NCBI RefSeq assembly: GCF_000745235.1
Contig: NZ_JQNL01000001.1
Location: 1,302,001 to 1,366,000 of the forward strand
DNA length: 64,000 bases
Source: Luteibacter mycovicinus
GTDB lineage: Bacteria; Pseudomonadota; Gammaproteobacteria; Xanthomonadales; Rhodanobacteraceae
Direction of reading: 5' to 3'
Shown: positions 17,738-25,693 of the stretch, piece after piece
Position numbering within the stretch: the stretch's first letter is position 1
Layout of the letters: every line of letters begins with the position of its first letter
The notes under the pieces: model-generated
Database searches by the model: none
The model's input: the letters and a program-made list of their open reading frames with translations, nothing else
What the model was told of the DNA's origin: nothing
Made by a program: the position numbers and the translations under genes

Positions 17738-18836
17738 ACAACGCCCAGCCGATCAGACCGACCAGGATAAAAAACGGCACCGACCAGAGATGGAACGTGC
17801 CCCACGCCTTGCGCTCCCCCAGCAGCCGCAACGCGATCAGGTTGGCCAGCGACCCCAGCACGAAACCGAAGCCACCCACGTTCACGCCGAACGCGATGGT
17901 GCGCCAGTCATGCGAATACTCCGCCAGCAGAATCGCCGCCGGTACGTTGCTGACCACCTGCGACGCCAGCGCGCCCGTCGCATAGAGATGCAGCGGCGTG
18001 TCCAGCCCCAACCCGCCGATAAACGACCTGATCGCTTCGAGCCCCGCGAGCATGCGCAGGTCGATGAACATGAGTACGAAGGTAAGCAGCAGGCCCCAGT
18101 CGATCGCGGCGACGATGCGGCGGCGGTACGCGAGAAACACGACGAGCACGCCCGCCAGAGCCCAGATTTCGTGGTGCAGATCGGCCAGCACCAGAAAGGG
18201 AACGTAGAGCGCCGCCGCAACGATGAGCATGCCGCGATCGACACGATCGTCCGTGTCTTCGTGAACTTCGAGCGCCGTGGAGGGGAATGCGACCGCGGTC
18301 AGGCCGAGCAGCAAGACCAGTACGATCGCGACCAGGGGCAGCATCGCCCACACGAAGCCGCCGAATCCGTTGTTCCACTGCTGCCACAGGAACAGGTTCT
18401 GCGGATTGCCGATTGGCGTGAGCATCGAGCCCGCGTTGACCGCAAGGGCCTCGAAGATGACCAGACGCGTCGCGGGCATGCGTGCGATGCGACACATGCT
18501 CAACGTCAGCGGCACCATGACGAACAGCGAAACGTCGTTGGTCAGCAGCATCGACAACAGCGCGGTAAGCGCGATCAGCCCCAGCGCGGCAATGCGGCGT
18601 GTGGAAGTGCGATCGATCAGCCAGCGCCCCGCGACGTTGAGCGCACCGCTGTTCTCGACGGCCTTGGTCAGAACCAGCAACCCGGTGAGGGTCGCGATCG
18701 TCGGCCAGTCGACCAGGCCAGGCCACGCCTTCAGATGCGCCGGTTTCGCCACCGCGAAGACCACGGCCACGGCCAGCAGTACGAGAAAAAGTACATCGCG
18801 GCGAAGGTTGCGCAACGATTCGGGTAGCCACGCCAT
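17733..18836 (-). CDS. SLC13/ArsB-like (ion transporter superfamily) permease
   Basis: Inner-membrane protein of 367 residues from MAWLPESLRNL, with about 10-11 helices. LLTNDVSLFVMVPLTL and TPIGNPQNLFLWQQW are the paired hairpin motifs of the ion-transporter superfamily (citrate, arsenite and Na+/H+ carriers); a second repeat carries SQVVSNVPAAILL. Substrate cannot be told from sequence. An ATG 11 codons further upstream would place the start inside the terminator of the preceding gene (18840-18867), so the ATG at 18834-18836 is preferred, although its ribosome-binding site is weak. Confidence 0.8.
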   Translation of the reverse strand: MAWLPESLRNLRRDVLFLVLLAVAVVFAVAKPAHLKAWPGLVDWPTIATLTGLLVLTKAVENSGALNVAGRWLIDRTSTRRIAALGLIALTALLSMLLTNDVSLFVMVPLTLSMCRIARMPATRLVIFEALAVNAGSMLTPIGNPQNLFLWQQWNNGFGGFVWAMLPLVAIVLVLLLGLTAVAFPSTALEVHEDTDDRVDRGMLIVAAALYVPFLVLADLHHEIWALAGVLVVFLAYRRRIVAAIDWGLLLTFVLMFIDLRMLAGLEAIRSFIGGLGLDTPLHLYATGALASQVVSNVPAAILLAEYSHDWRTIAFGVNVGGFGFVLGSLANLIALRLLGERKAWGTFHLWSVPFFILVGLIGWALL

Positions 18837-18839
18837 CTG

Positions 18840-18867
18840 AAAAAATCCCGCCGGTGAGGGCGGGATC
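18840..18867 (-). terminator. Intrinsic terminator of the DUF4097 gene
   Basis: On the minus strand TCCCGCC and GGCGGGA (18859-18865 and 18846-18852) form a 7-bp stem around CTCACC, followed by a run of six T residues. It lies 34 bases past the stop of the DUF4097 gene and just before the permease start. Confidence 0.8.
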
Positions 18868-18901
18868 ATATCGTCAGACGATGTCGCCGGAACGTGTGGA
18901 C

Positions 18902-19681
18902 TCAGCGGTCCGAATTCGGGACGTCAACCTTGCCGCTCACGCCGTGCTGTTCGATGTCGCCGCTGCCTTTGGTCCGGACGGTGAGGTTGCCTTTCACGCC
19001 GTCGACCTCGAGGTCGCCCGAACCGATGGTGCCGACTTCAACGTTGCCGTCGACGTCGACCAGTTTGGCGTCGCCCGACCCGACAGTGCCGATGCGAACG
19101 TCGCCATGGACATGGCGAGCCTTGAAGTCACCCGAGCCGACGGAGTCGACCTCGATCGAACCGGTACCGTCGCTGGTGAAGTCACCCGAGCCGATGCGTG
19201 CCTTGACGGCACCCTTGACGTCGTAGACCTCGATATCGCCGGAACCCGCCGTGCTCTCCACCGAAGCGACGCCGCGCACCTTCGCATCGCCCGAGCCACC
19301 CTCGACCGTCACCGGCAGCGTCGCGGGGATGCTCGCATTGACCTTGAGATAGCTGTAATTGCTGCCCCAGCCGCCCGACCAGCCCTTGCGCTTGGTAGTG
19401 AGTTCGACCACGAGCGTGTCGCCGCGCTTTTCCTGGGTCACGACGAGGTTATCGGCCAGTTCCTGGCTCGAACCGCATGCCTTGCCACGGATGGTTCCCT
19501 TGCCGGCCGCCGCGCCACCTTCGACCGAGACGTCGTAAGCATTCACGATGAAATGTACGGAACGCACGCCCGACAGGTCGAGATCGAGGTTGCGGTCCGC
19601 ATGAAATTGGCAGGAAGGCACATCATCGGCAAGAGCGATGGCGGGAAGAAGCAGGAGTGACGCGAAGATCAGGTGCCGCAT
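18902..19681 (-). CDS. Exported DUF4097-type beta-strand repeat protein
   Basis: 259 residues. The start at 19679-19681 gives a clean signal peptide (MRHLIFASLLLLPAIALA, cleaved near ADD) preceded by CGGAGGG with 8-base spacing. After about residue 115 the chain is a repeat with period about 19: GSGDAKVRG, GSGDIEVYD, GSGDFTSDG, GSGDFKARH, GSGDAKLVD, GSGDLEVDG, GSGDIEQHG. This is the right-handed beta-helix arrangement seen in DUF4097/DUF2807 proteins. Probably periplasmic or outer-membrane associated; molecular role unknown. Divergent from the Gly/His-rich gene across 165 bases. Confidence 0.8.
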   Translation of the reverse strand: MRHLIFASLLLLPAIALADDVPSCQFHADRNLDLDLSGVRSVHFIVNAYDVSVEGGAAAGKGTIRGKACGSSQELADNLVVTQEKRGDTLVVELTTKRKGWSGGWGSNYSYLKVNASIPATLPVTVEGGSGDAKVRGVASVESTAGSGDIEVYDVKGAVKARIGSGDFTSDGTGSIEVDSVGSGDFKARHVHGDVRIGTVGSGDAKLVDVDGNVEVGTIGSGDLEVDGVKGNLTVRTKGSGDIEQHGVSGKVDVPNSDR

Positions 19682-19846
19682 GGGGAAAACCCTCCGGAGT
19701 GATTCGGTGTACCGGTGATGGATGCCGGCCGGACGGAAAAGGTTGCAAGCGACCCGCACGGAATGCTGACTGGATCACAACGGGTCGGTCAACCGGTCGC
19801 GCGGCGGCACGTTTTTCACCGTGCAAGTCCAACCGGGAGATAACCT

Positions 19847-20407
19847 ATGCAACGCAAGACCCTTCTCGCCAGTGCCGCTTCCCTCCTCCTCGCCGGCTCG
19901 GCTGCCTTCGCGTATGCGCAGGATGCCGCTCCCAGGACCCCCGCCGCTCCGGCAACCTCGTCCGCCCAGACCGGCGGCCCGCAGCGTGGCCCGGGCCCGC
20001 AGGGTCCCGACGGTCCGAAATGGGGCCACGGTGGCGATCATGGGCACGGCCGCGGCGAGCGTGGCGGCTGGGGCCAGCATGGCCATGGCGGTCCGGAAGA
20101 CGATGGTGTAATCGGCGACCTTCGTTCGCTCGAGCGCCTTTACGTAACCACCGGTCGCCAGAAGGAACTGCCGGCTCTGTACAACGAAGTACTCGCCAAG
20201 TCGCAGAATCCGCGAGTGCGTGACTATGCGTACCGTCACCTGGCACGTGCGCAGATGCAGCCGCAGAACGTCGATGCCGCGATCGCGACATTGCGCAAGA
20301 GCCTTGACGAGAACCTCGCGCAGGACCAGAAGCGTCATCAGGACATGGAGGCTTTCAGGCAGCGCATGCAGGCACGCGCCGCTTCGAAGCCGGCTGACGG
20401 CAAATAA
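19847..20407 (+). CDS. Exported Gly/His-rich hypothetical protein
   Basis: 186 residues. A signal peptide (about residues 1-24, SAAFAYAQ) leads into a Pro/Ala stretch and then a Gly/His/Arg-rich linker (about residues 44-84: WGHGGDHGHGRGERGGWGQH) that could bind metals. The C-terminal 100 residues are helical and TPR-like in flavour (LERLYVTTGRQKELPALYNE, AQMQPQNVDAAIATLRKSLD). No known family is recognised. SD-like GGGAGA lies before the start at 19847. It ends at a good terminator. Function unknown. Confidence 0.7.
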   Translation: MQRKTLLASAASLLLAGSAAFAYAQDAAPRTPAAPATSSAQTGGPQRGPGPQGPDGPKWGHGGDHGHGRGERGGWGQHGHGGPEDDGVIGDLRSLERLYVTTGRQKELPALYNEVLAKSQNPRVRDYAYRHLARAQMQPQNVDAAIATLRKSLDENLAQDQKRHQDMEAFRQRMQARAASKPADGK

Positions 20408-20413
20408 GACACG

Positions 20414-20438
20414 ACGGGGTCGAAAGGCCCCGTTTCTT
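20414..20438 (+). terminator. Intrinsic terminator of the Gly/His-rich gene
   Basis: ACGGGG-TCGAAAGG-CCCCGT stem-loop followed by TTTCTT, starting 6 bases after the stop codon. Confidence 0.8.
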
Positions 20439-20441
20439 GCC

Positions 20442-20499
20442 TGTAGGAGCGCGCCTTGCGCGCGATGTTCTGGGTTCGCGCGCGAGGCGCGCTCCTACA
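20442..20499. repeat. GTAG-type REP palindrome at the mazG stop
   Basis: A 58-base near-perfect palindrome. The arms starting TGTAGGAGCGCGCCT pair over 24 bases with one mismatch around a 10-base loop. It has the GTAG head seen in bacterial REP sequences mobilised by RAYT transposases. The minus-strand head supplies the TAG stop of mazG. A second copy lies at 43863-43933 and a degenerate one at 17689-17737. Confidence 0.85.
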
Positions 20500-21289
20500 T
20501 GGCGGTGTCGCGCTTGACGCGAACCCAGAGCGCTTCCTGCTCCTCCAGCGAATACGACGACAACGTACGGCCCTCGGCCGCGGCCATGGCTTCCATCCCG
20601 CGAAAGCGTCGCTCGAATTTCGCATTCGCCCCGCGCAACGCGCGTGACACATCGACCTTCGCATGCCGCGCCAGATTCGCCGCGACAAACAGCACGTCGC
20701 CAATCTCGTCGGCCAGCCGATCTTCATCGGCACCGTTTTCGAACTCGTGGCGGACCTCCTCGATCTCTTCCGCCATCTTGTCCAGCACCGGCGTGTGATC
20801 CGGCCAGTCGAAGCCGACGTTAGCCGCGCGCTTCTGAAGTTTCACCGCACGCTGCCACTCCGGCAGTCCGGGAGAGATACCGGCCAGCGCACTGGTGTCT
20901 TCCACGCCACGCGCCTTACGCTCTTCGGCCTTCAGACGATCCCAGTCCCGCGAACGTGCCGTGTCATTCGCGTGCGTCACATCCTCGAACACGTGCGGAT
21001 GGCGGCGCACCATCTTGTCGCAGATCGCGTCGACCACATCGCCGAATGCGAAGTGCCCGGCCTCTTCCGCCATGCGCGAATGAAAGACCACCTGAAGGAG
21101 AAGGTCGCCCAGTTCATCACGAAGATCGCGCATGTCGTTGCGATCGATCGCGTCGGCGACTTCGTAAGCTTCCTCGACCGTGTATGGCGCGATCGTGACG
21201 AAGTTCTGTTTCACATCCCAGGGGCAACCGTTCTCCGGATCGCGCAAGCGCGCCATGATCGCGATGAGGTCGTCGACAGGTCGTGTCAC
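20495..21289 (-). CDS. mazG: Nucleoside triphosphate pyrophosphohydrolase MazG
   Basis: Hydrolyses (d)NTPs to NMP and PPi, cleaning the nucleotide pool. 264 residues, matching the two-domain E. coli enzyme. The first all-alpha domain has YTVEEAYEVADAID and DELGDLLLQVVFHSRMAEE; the second has the acidic EEIEEVRHE and DEIGDVLFVAANLARH sets that bind Mg2+. The GTG start at 21287-21289 overlaps the cysQ stop (GTGA). Last of five genes joined by 4-base overlaps. Its stop codon is formed by the edge of a REP palindrome, so the repeat inserted exactly at the end of the frame or the end of the gene was remodelled. Confidence 0.95.
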   Translation of the reverse strand: MTRPVDDLIAIMARLRDPENGCPWDVKQNFVTIAPYTVEEAYEVADAIDRNDMRDLRDELGDLLLQVVFHSRMAEEAGHFAFGDVVDAICDKMVRRHPHVFEDVTHANDTARSRDWDRLKAEERKARGVEDTSALAGISPGLPEWQRAVKLQKRAANVGFDWPDHTPVLDKMAEEIEEVRHEFENGADEDRLADEIGDVLFVAANLARHAKVDVSRALRGANAKFERRFRGMEAMAAAEGRTLSSYSLEEQEALWVRVKRDTAM

Positions 21290-22107
21290 GCGGGATTCTC
21301 CGGGTCGATCAGCCGCGCTGCCCAGTCGACGCCGGTGTCGCCGCAGGCAATGAACTCGGGATTGATCAACGAGTCGCGCGTGTTGTACCGGAACGGACGA
21401 CCAGCCAGATCGAGCACCGCGCCGCCCGCTTCTTCGAGCACGCACTGAGCCGCCGCAGTGTCCCACTCGGACGTGGCGCCCAGGCGCAGATAGATGTCCG
21501 CTTCACCGCGAGCGATCACGCAAAACTTGAGCGAAGAGCCCAGCGCAAAGGTCTCGTGCTTACCGAGGCGTTCGAGCAAGGTCATCGTGCGACCACCGGT
21601 GCCGTAAGAGCGACTACCGGTGACCATCAGCAGACTGTCGGCGGAACGCGTGCGAATGGCTTCGCGTGGTGCATCGACCGAGCGCTGGCGCCACGCGCCA
21701 CCGCCAGCCACCGCGGCGTAGAGATCGCCCGTAACCGGCGCCAGCACGACACCCAGCACCGAGCGATGGTCCTCGATCAGTGCGATGTTCACGGTGAACT
21801 CGCCGTTGCGCTTCACGAACTCACGCGTACCGTCGAGTGGGTCGACCAGCCAGTAACGGCGCCAGGTGCGACGCTCCGCCCAGGGCGCGGCGAGCGCCTC
21901 CTCGGAAATCACCGGCACGCCCGGCGCGAGCTTCCGCAGGCCTTCCGCGATGACACGCTGCGCGGCGAGGTCGGCGGCGGTCACCGGTGAATTGTCGTCC
22001 TTGCAGACGACTTCGAAATCCTGCGCGTAGATGGCGAGGATGGCCTCGGCCGCTTCGCGCGCGATCGCGCAGACCGGGTCGAGCCAGGCGGCGTGCGCGC
22101 CGCTCAT
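21286..22107 (-). CDS. cysQ: 3'(2'),5'-bisphosphate nucleotidase CysQ
   Basis: Removes the 3'-phosphate of PAP, a toxic by-product of sulfate assimilation. 273 residues of the inositol-monophosphatase fold: metal ligands in SEE (68-70) and VDPLDGTREF (88-97), and the second signature WDTAAAQCVLEEAGG near the C-terminus. TREF following DG is characteristic of CysQ. 4-base overlaps with nudE upstream and mazG downstream; nudE-cysQ-mazG is a common arrangement in this order of bacteria. Confidence 0.93.
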   Translation of the reverse strand: MSGAHAAWLDPVCAIAREAAEAILAIYAQDFEVVCKDDNSPVTAADLAAQRVIAEGLRKLAPGVPVISEEALAAPWAERRTWRRYWLVDPLDGTREFVKRNGEFTVNIALIEDHRSVLGVVLAPVTGDLYAAVAGGGAWRQRSVDAPREAIRTRSADSLLMVTGSRSYGTGGRTMTLLERLGKHETFALGSSLKFCVIARGEADIYLRLGATSEWDTAAAQCVLEEAGGAVLDLAGRPFRYNTRDSLINPEFIACGDTGVDWAARLIDPENPA

Positions 22108-22661
22108 GCCGGCGTATAGCGCCCGGCGAGGAACTCGCGGGCCATGAAGAGTGCGGCGATGGAACGTCCGTCGGTCACGTCGTCGCGCGCGATGAGCTCG
22201 TGGAGGTTATCCAGGCGCCATGGCAGGACTTCCAGTTCCTCGGGCTCGTCACCCGCGAGACGTTCCGGGTACAGATCCTCGGCCAGCACGATGTGGATCT
22301 GGTGGGTCATATACGCCGGCGACAGCGACAGCGTGCCGAGGAAGGTAAGCTTGCGCGCACCGAAGCCGACTTCCTCCTTCAGCTCGCGGTTCGCGCCCTC
22401 TTCCGCGGTTTCGCCGGCATCCATGCGGCCTTTCGGTGCGCCGAGCTCATAGCGCTCGACGCCGACGCTGTATTCGCGCACCAGCAGCACGGTGTCCGCA
22501 TCCCGCATCGGAACGATGAGCACGGCGCCGTGACCGCCGCTCTTCAGCCGTTGGAACGTGCGGCGTTCTCCGTTCGAGAATTCGAGGTCGACTTCTTCCG
22601 CATGGCGGAAGTAGCTGCTGGACGCGTCGCGCGTCGCGAGGATCGTCGGGCGTTTGTTCAT
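22104..22661 (-). CDS. nudE: ADP compounds hydrolase NudE
   Basis: Nudix hydrolase of 185 residues acting on ADP-ribose, NADH and diadenosine polyphosphates. The complete Nudix box starts at Gly78: GRMDAGETAEEGANRELKEE. Its partners upstream (RYELGAPKG) and downstream (SLSPAYMTHQIHIVLAEDLY) are typical of NudE. Overlaps the neighbouring phosphatase genes by 4 bases at each end. With CysQ and MazG it forms a small nucleotide-housekeeping set. Confidence 0.93.
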   Translation of the reverse strand: MNKRPTILATRDASSSYFRHAEEVDLEFSNGERRTFQRLKSGGHGAVLIVPMRDADTVLLVREYSVGVERYELGAPKGRMDAGETAEEGANRELKEEVGFGARKLTFLGTLSLSPAYMTHQIHIVLAEDLYPERLAGDEPEELEVLPWRLDNLHELIARDDVTDGRSIAALFMAREFLAGRYTPA

Positions 22662-23446
22662 CGGTCGATTGTAGCCCCGGTAAGCCGGGCGAGCGCCTCG
22701 GCGTGGATCGCGGGGGTGCCGGCCAGTACGCTGCGCGTCTCCAGGCCAGGCGCGGCGCCGGACAGGTCGGTGAAGACGCCACCGGCTTCGTTGACGATCA
22801 CGGCCAGCGCGGCGATATCCAGAATGTTGACGTCGGACTCGACCACCAGATCGAGGCCACCGCGCGCCAGCAGGTGGTAATGGCAGAAATCGCCGTAGCC
22901 GCGGATGCGGTTACTGTCGCGGATCATCGCGCCCAGCGCATCCCAGCGGGCATCGCTCGTCAACGTTTTTACGTTACCGGTGGAGATCGATGCCTGGGAC
23001 ATGGCCTCGGTGGCCGCCACGCGCACCGGCTCACCGTCGAGGAAGGCCCCGCGCCCGCGTACGGCCCACATCCGCTCGTCATACACCGGGGCGGAGGAGA
23101 CGCCGAGCACCAGCTCGCCCCGGTGCATCAGCGCGATCTGCGTGGAGAAGAACGGTGTGCGGCGGACGAAGCTCTTCGTGCCGTCCAGCGGATCGACCAG
23201 CCACAGGTAGTCGCGCGTCGTGTCGTCGGCGCCGTACTCCTCGCCGTAGATACCGGCCTCCGGCAATGCCTTGGAGAGGATCGCACGGATGGCCAGCTCG
23301 GCCTCGCGGTCGGCGACGGTCACGGGGGTGTCGTCGCCCTTGACGATCACGTCGACGCCCGAGCGCCAGTAGTGAAGGATGATCTCCGCGGCGGCGCCGG
23401 CGGCGTCACGGGCGGCGGCAAGCGCCTTGTCGAGGGTGTCGGTCAT
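22658..23446 (-). CDS. Inositol monophosphatase-family protein, possibly histidinol-phosphatase
   Basis: 262 residues with the Mg2+-dependent sugar-phosphatase fold: YGEEYG (67-72), LVDPLDGTKSF (83-93), and a C-terminal NILDIAALAVIVNEAGG. The loop YGDFCHYHLLARGGLDLVVE is like that of HisN-type histidinol-phosphatases, so histidine synthesis is one option; a generic inositol or sugar phosphatase is the other. It is a separate subfamily from cysQ two genes downstream, not a recent duplicate. 4-base overlaps on both sides. Confidence 0.8.
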   Translation of the reverse strand: MTDTLDKALAAARDAAGAAAEIILHYWRSGVDVIVKGDDTPVTVADREAELAIRAILSKALPEAGIYGEEYGADDTTRDYLWLVDPLDGTKSFVRRTPFFSTQIALMHRGELVLGVSSAPVYDERMWAVRGRGAFLDGEPVRVAATEAMSQASISTGNVKTLTSDARWDALGAMIRDSNRIRGYGDFCHYHLLARGGLDLVVESDVNILDIAALAVIVNEAGGVFTDLSGAAPGLETRSVLAGTPAIHAEALARLTGATIDR

Positions 23447-24216
23447 GGCGTGTTCGCGGGCGCTAACCCGGCCTTGCGTTGCAGATTGACGGAGCCGTTG
23501 CGCCCGATGGGGCCGAAACGTGCGATGAGGTGCGACAGCGCACTGTCCGCGACCCGCGGGACCAGCTTGCCGTCCAGACGCCAGCCAAGCGGCGACGCGG
23601 CGAGCGCGGCGTCGACCGCCAGCGAGCCCTTGCCGTCGTCCGCGAGCGTGGCGCGAAGCACGCCGCCGACGCTGGCCGCCTTCAGAGCGAGACCTCCCAG
23701 GGCGACGTAGCCCTCCGGCGTGCGTATGGCCGCGGCGCGCCAGTGGATATCGGCGTCGAGCGCGACAGGCCAGTTACCCTGCAGGTCGGCGCGCGGGATC
23801 TGGCCGTCGACGACGCCCATCGGGATCAGTTCGGGTGGCAGAGCCGGGCCGGCCAGCGCTGCGGCGTCGAGCCGGAAGTCGATGCCGGTCCAGTGCATGG
23901 CGTCGGGATCGGTCCGTTCGAGATGGCCGTCGAAGCGGCCGGCGCGCCCCTCGAGATGAAGATCGAGATGAATGCGGCCGAGGATGGCGTCCCGACCGAG
24001 GCGCCACGTGGCGCTGCCCAGTTCGCGGCCGTCACGGCCCGTGACACGCCCTGCCCGCCCATCCCACAAGGTGCCCGAGAGATCGTCCAGCACCAGCCCT
24101 TTCGCGCGGGACGCGGCGAACGGCACGGCCAGACTGGCCGGCAGGAACCAGTACAGCAGGCCCGAGACCAGCAGCAGCACGACAACGATCAGGGCGACCC
24201 GGCGAAGCCATTTCAA
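23443..24216 (-). CDS. gspN: Type II secretion system protein N (GspN)
   Basis: 257 residues with one N-terminal membrane anchor (VALIVVVLLLVSGLLYWFLP) and a periplasmic domain carrying LDDLSGTLWDGRAG and a W-x-LG-x element, the usual T2SSN pattern. Start is TTG at 24214-24216 after GAGG; no in-frame ATG lies between the upstream stop and the anchor. It is first in the five-gene overlapping run, away from other gsp genes, so it may be the stray member of a T2SS locus located elsewhere. Divergent from bioA with only 57 bases between. Confidence 0.82.
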   Translation of the reverse strand: MKWLRRVALIVVVLLLVSGLLYWFLPASLAVPFAASRAKGLVLDDLSGTLWDGRAGRVTGRDGRELGSATWRLGRDAILGRIHLDLHLEGRAGRFDGHLERTDPDAMHWTGIDFRLDAAALAGPALPPELIPMGVVDGQIPRADLQGNWPVALDADIHWRAAAIRTPEGYVALGGLALKAASVGGVLRATLADDGKGSLAVDAALAASPLGWRLDGKLVPRVADSALSHLIARFGPIGRNGSVNLQRKAGLAPANTP

Positions 24217-24273
24217 ACCATCACCTCAACATCCTCACTTGAGCCACGAAGGACCGGGGGCGATCATGGGCGG

Positions 24274-25617
24274 ATGACCGACACCCTCATCGCACGCGAT
24301 CTCTCCGTCCTCTGGCACCCGTGCACCCAGATGCACGACCACGAAACCCTGCCCATGGTACCCGTCGTACGCGGCGAAGGGGCATGGCTGGTGGGCGCGG
24401 ACGGTAAACGCTACCTCGATGCCGTCAGTTCCTGGTGGACCAACCTGTTCGGCCACGCCGAGCCGCGCATCGCCGGGGCACTGAAGGACCAGCTCGACCG
24501 GCTGGAGCACGTGATCTTCGCCGGCTTCACCCACGAGCCCGCCGTGGAACTGGCCGAGGAACTGGTCCGGATCACGCCGAATGGCCTCGACCGGGTATTC
24601 CTCGCCGACAACGGCTCCGCCGCGATCGAAGTGGCGCTGAAAATGAGCTTCCATTACTGGCTGAACCAGGGGCACGGCGAGAAGACCCGCTTCATCGCCC
24701 TTACCGGTAGCTACCACGGTGAGACGCTGGGTGCCCTGTCGGTGAGCGACGTGGCGCTTTACCGCAAGACGTATGCGCCCCTGCTGCTCACACCGGAACT
24801 GGCACCCTCCGCGGATACGTTTGAGGGCGAGCCGGGCGAGACCCCGAAGGAGATCGCCACTCGCCGCCTCGGCGAGATGCGCACGATCCTCGAACGCCAC
24901 GCGCACGAAACCTGTGCAGTGATCGTCGAGCCGCTGGTCCAGTGCGCCGGCGGCATGCGCATGTATGACCCCTCGTATCTCACCGGGTTACGCGCCCTGT
25001 GCGACGAGTTCAACGTGCACTTCATCGCAGACGAAATCGCCGTGGGCTTCGGCCGTACCGGCACGTTGTTTGCCTGCGAGCAGGCAGTCGTGTCACCGGA
25101 TTTCATGTGCCTGTCGAAGGGATTGACCGGCGGGTTCTTGCCGTTGTCCGCCGTGGTCACGACGAACGACGTGTATCAGGCGTTCTATGCGGAATATGCG
25201 GCGGGCAAGGCCTTCCTGCATTCGCACAGTTACACCGGCAATCCTTTGGCCTGCCGCGCCGCAACCGCGACACTCAAGATCTTCCGTGACGATCCGGTGC
25301 TGGAGCGCAATCGCGTGCTTGCAGCTCACATGGCTATGCGCATCGCTCCGCTGGTGGATCATCCTCATGTGGCGCAGGTGCGTCAGACCGGCATGATCGC
25401 GGCGATCGAACTGGTCGCCGACAAAGCCTCGCGCACGCCGTTCCCGGCCGCCGACCGACGTGGCCTGCGGGTGTATCGCCATGGGCTGGAGAACGGCGCG
25501 CTGCTGCGGCCCCTCGGCAACATCGTTTATTTCATGCCGCCGTATTGCATCACGGAAGACGAGATCGACTTCATGGTGGATACGGCGATCGCGGGAATCG
25601 GAAAGGCTGTGGCGTGA
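24274..25617 (+). CDS. bioA: Adenosylmethionine--8-amino-7-oxononanoate aminotransferase (BioA)
   Basis: Biotin pathway: converts KAPA to DAPA using S-adenosylmethionine as amino donor. 447 residues, class III PLP aminotransferase. VLWHPCTQMHDHETLP near the N-terminus is BioA-specific; SWWTNLFGHAEPRI, the PLP cofactor motif FIADEIAVGFGRTG and the Schiff-base lysine in LSKGLTGGFLPL follow. The ATG at 24274 fits the family length. No other bio gene is adjacent, so it stands alone on the plus strand. Confidence 0.95.
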   Translation: MTDTLIARDLSVLWHPCTQMHDHETLPMVPVVRGEGAWLVGADGKRYLDAVSSWWTNLFGHAEPRIAGALKDQLDRLEHVIFAGFTHEPAVELAEELVRITPNGLDRVFLADNGSAAIEVALKMSFHYWLNQGHGEKTRFIALTGSYHGETLGALSVSDVALYRKTYAPLLLTPELAPSADTFEGEPGETPKEIATRRLGEMRTILERHAHETCAVIVEPLVQCAGGMRMYDPSYLTGLRALCDEFNVHFIADEIAVGFGRTGTLFACEQAVVSPDFMCLSKGLTGGFLPLSAVVTTNDVYQAFYAEYAAGKAFLHSHSYTGNPLACRAATATLKIFRDDPVLERNRVLAAHMAMRIAPLVDHPHVAQVRQTGMIAAIELVADKASRTPFPAADRRGLRVYRHGLENGALLRPLGNIVYFMPPYCITEDEIDFMVDTAIAGIGKAVA

Positions 25618-25693
25618 CGAACTGCCGGGTACGGCAACTCATCACGCCGTCGAGTCGCAGCTCTACGCTGCCGCCTTTTATCCGCACGGTTGT

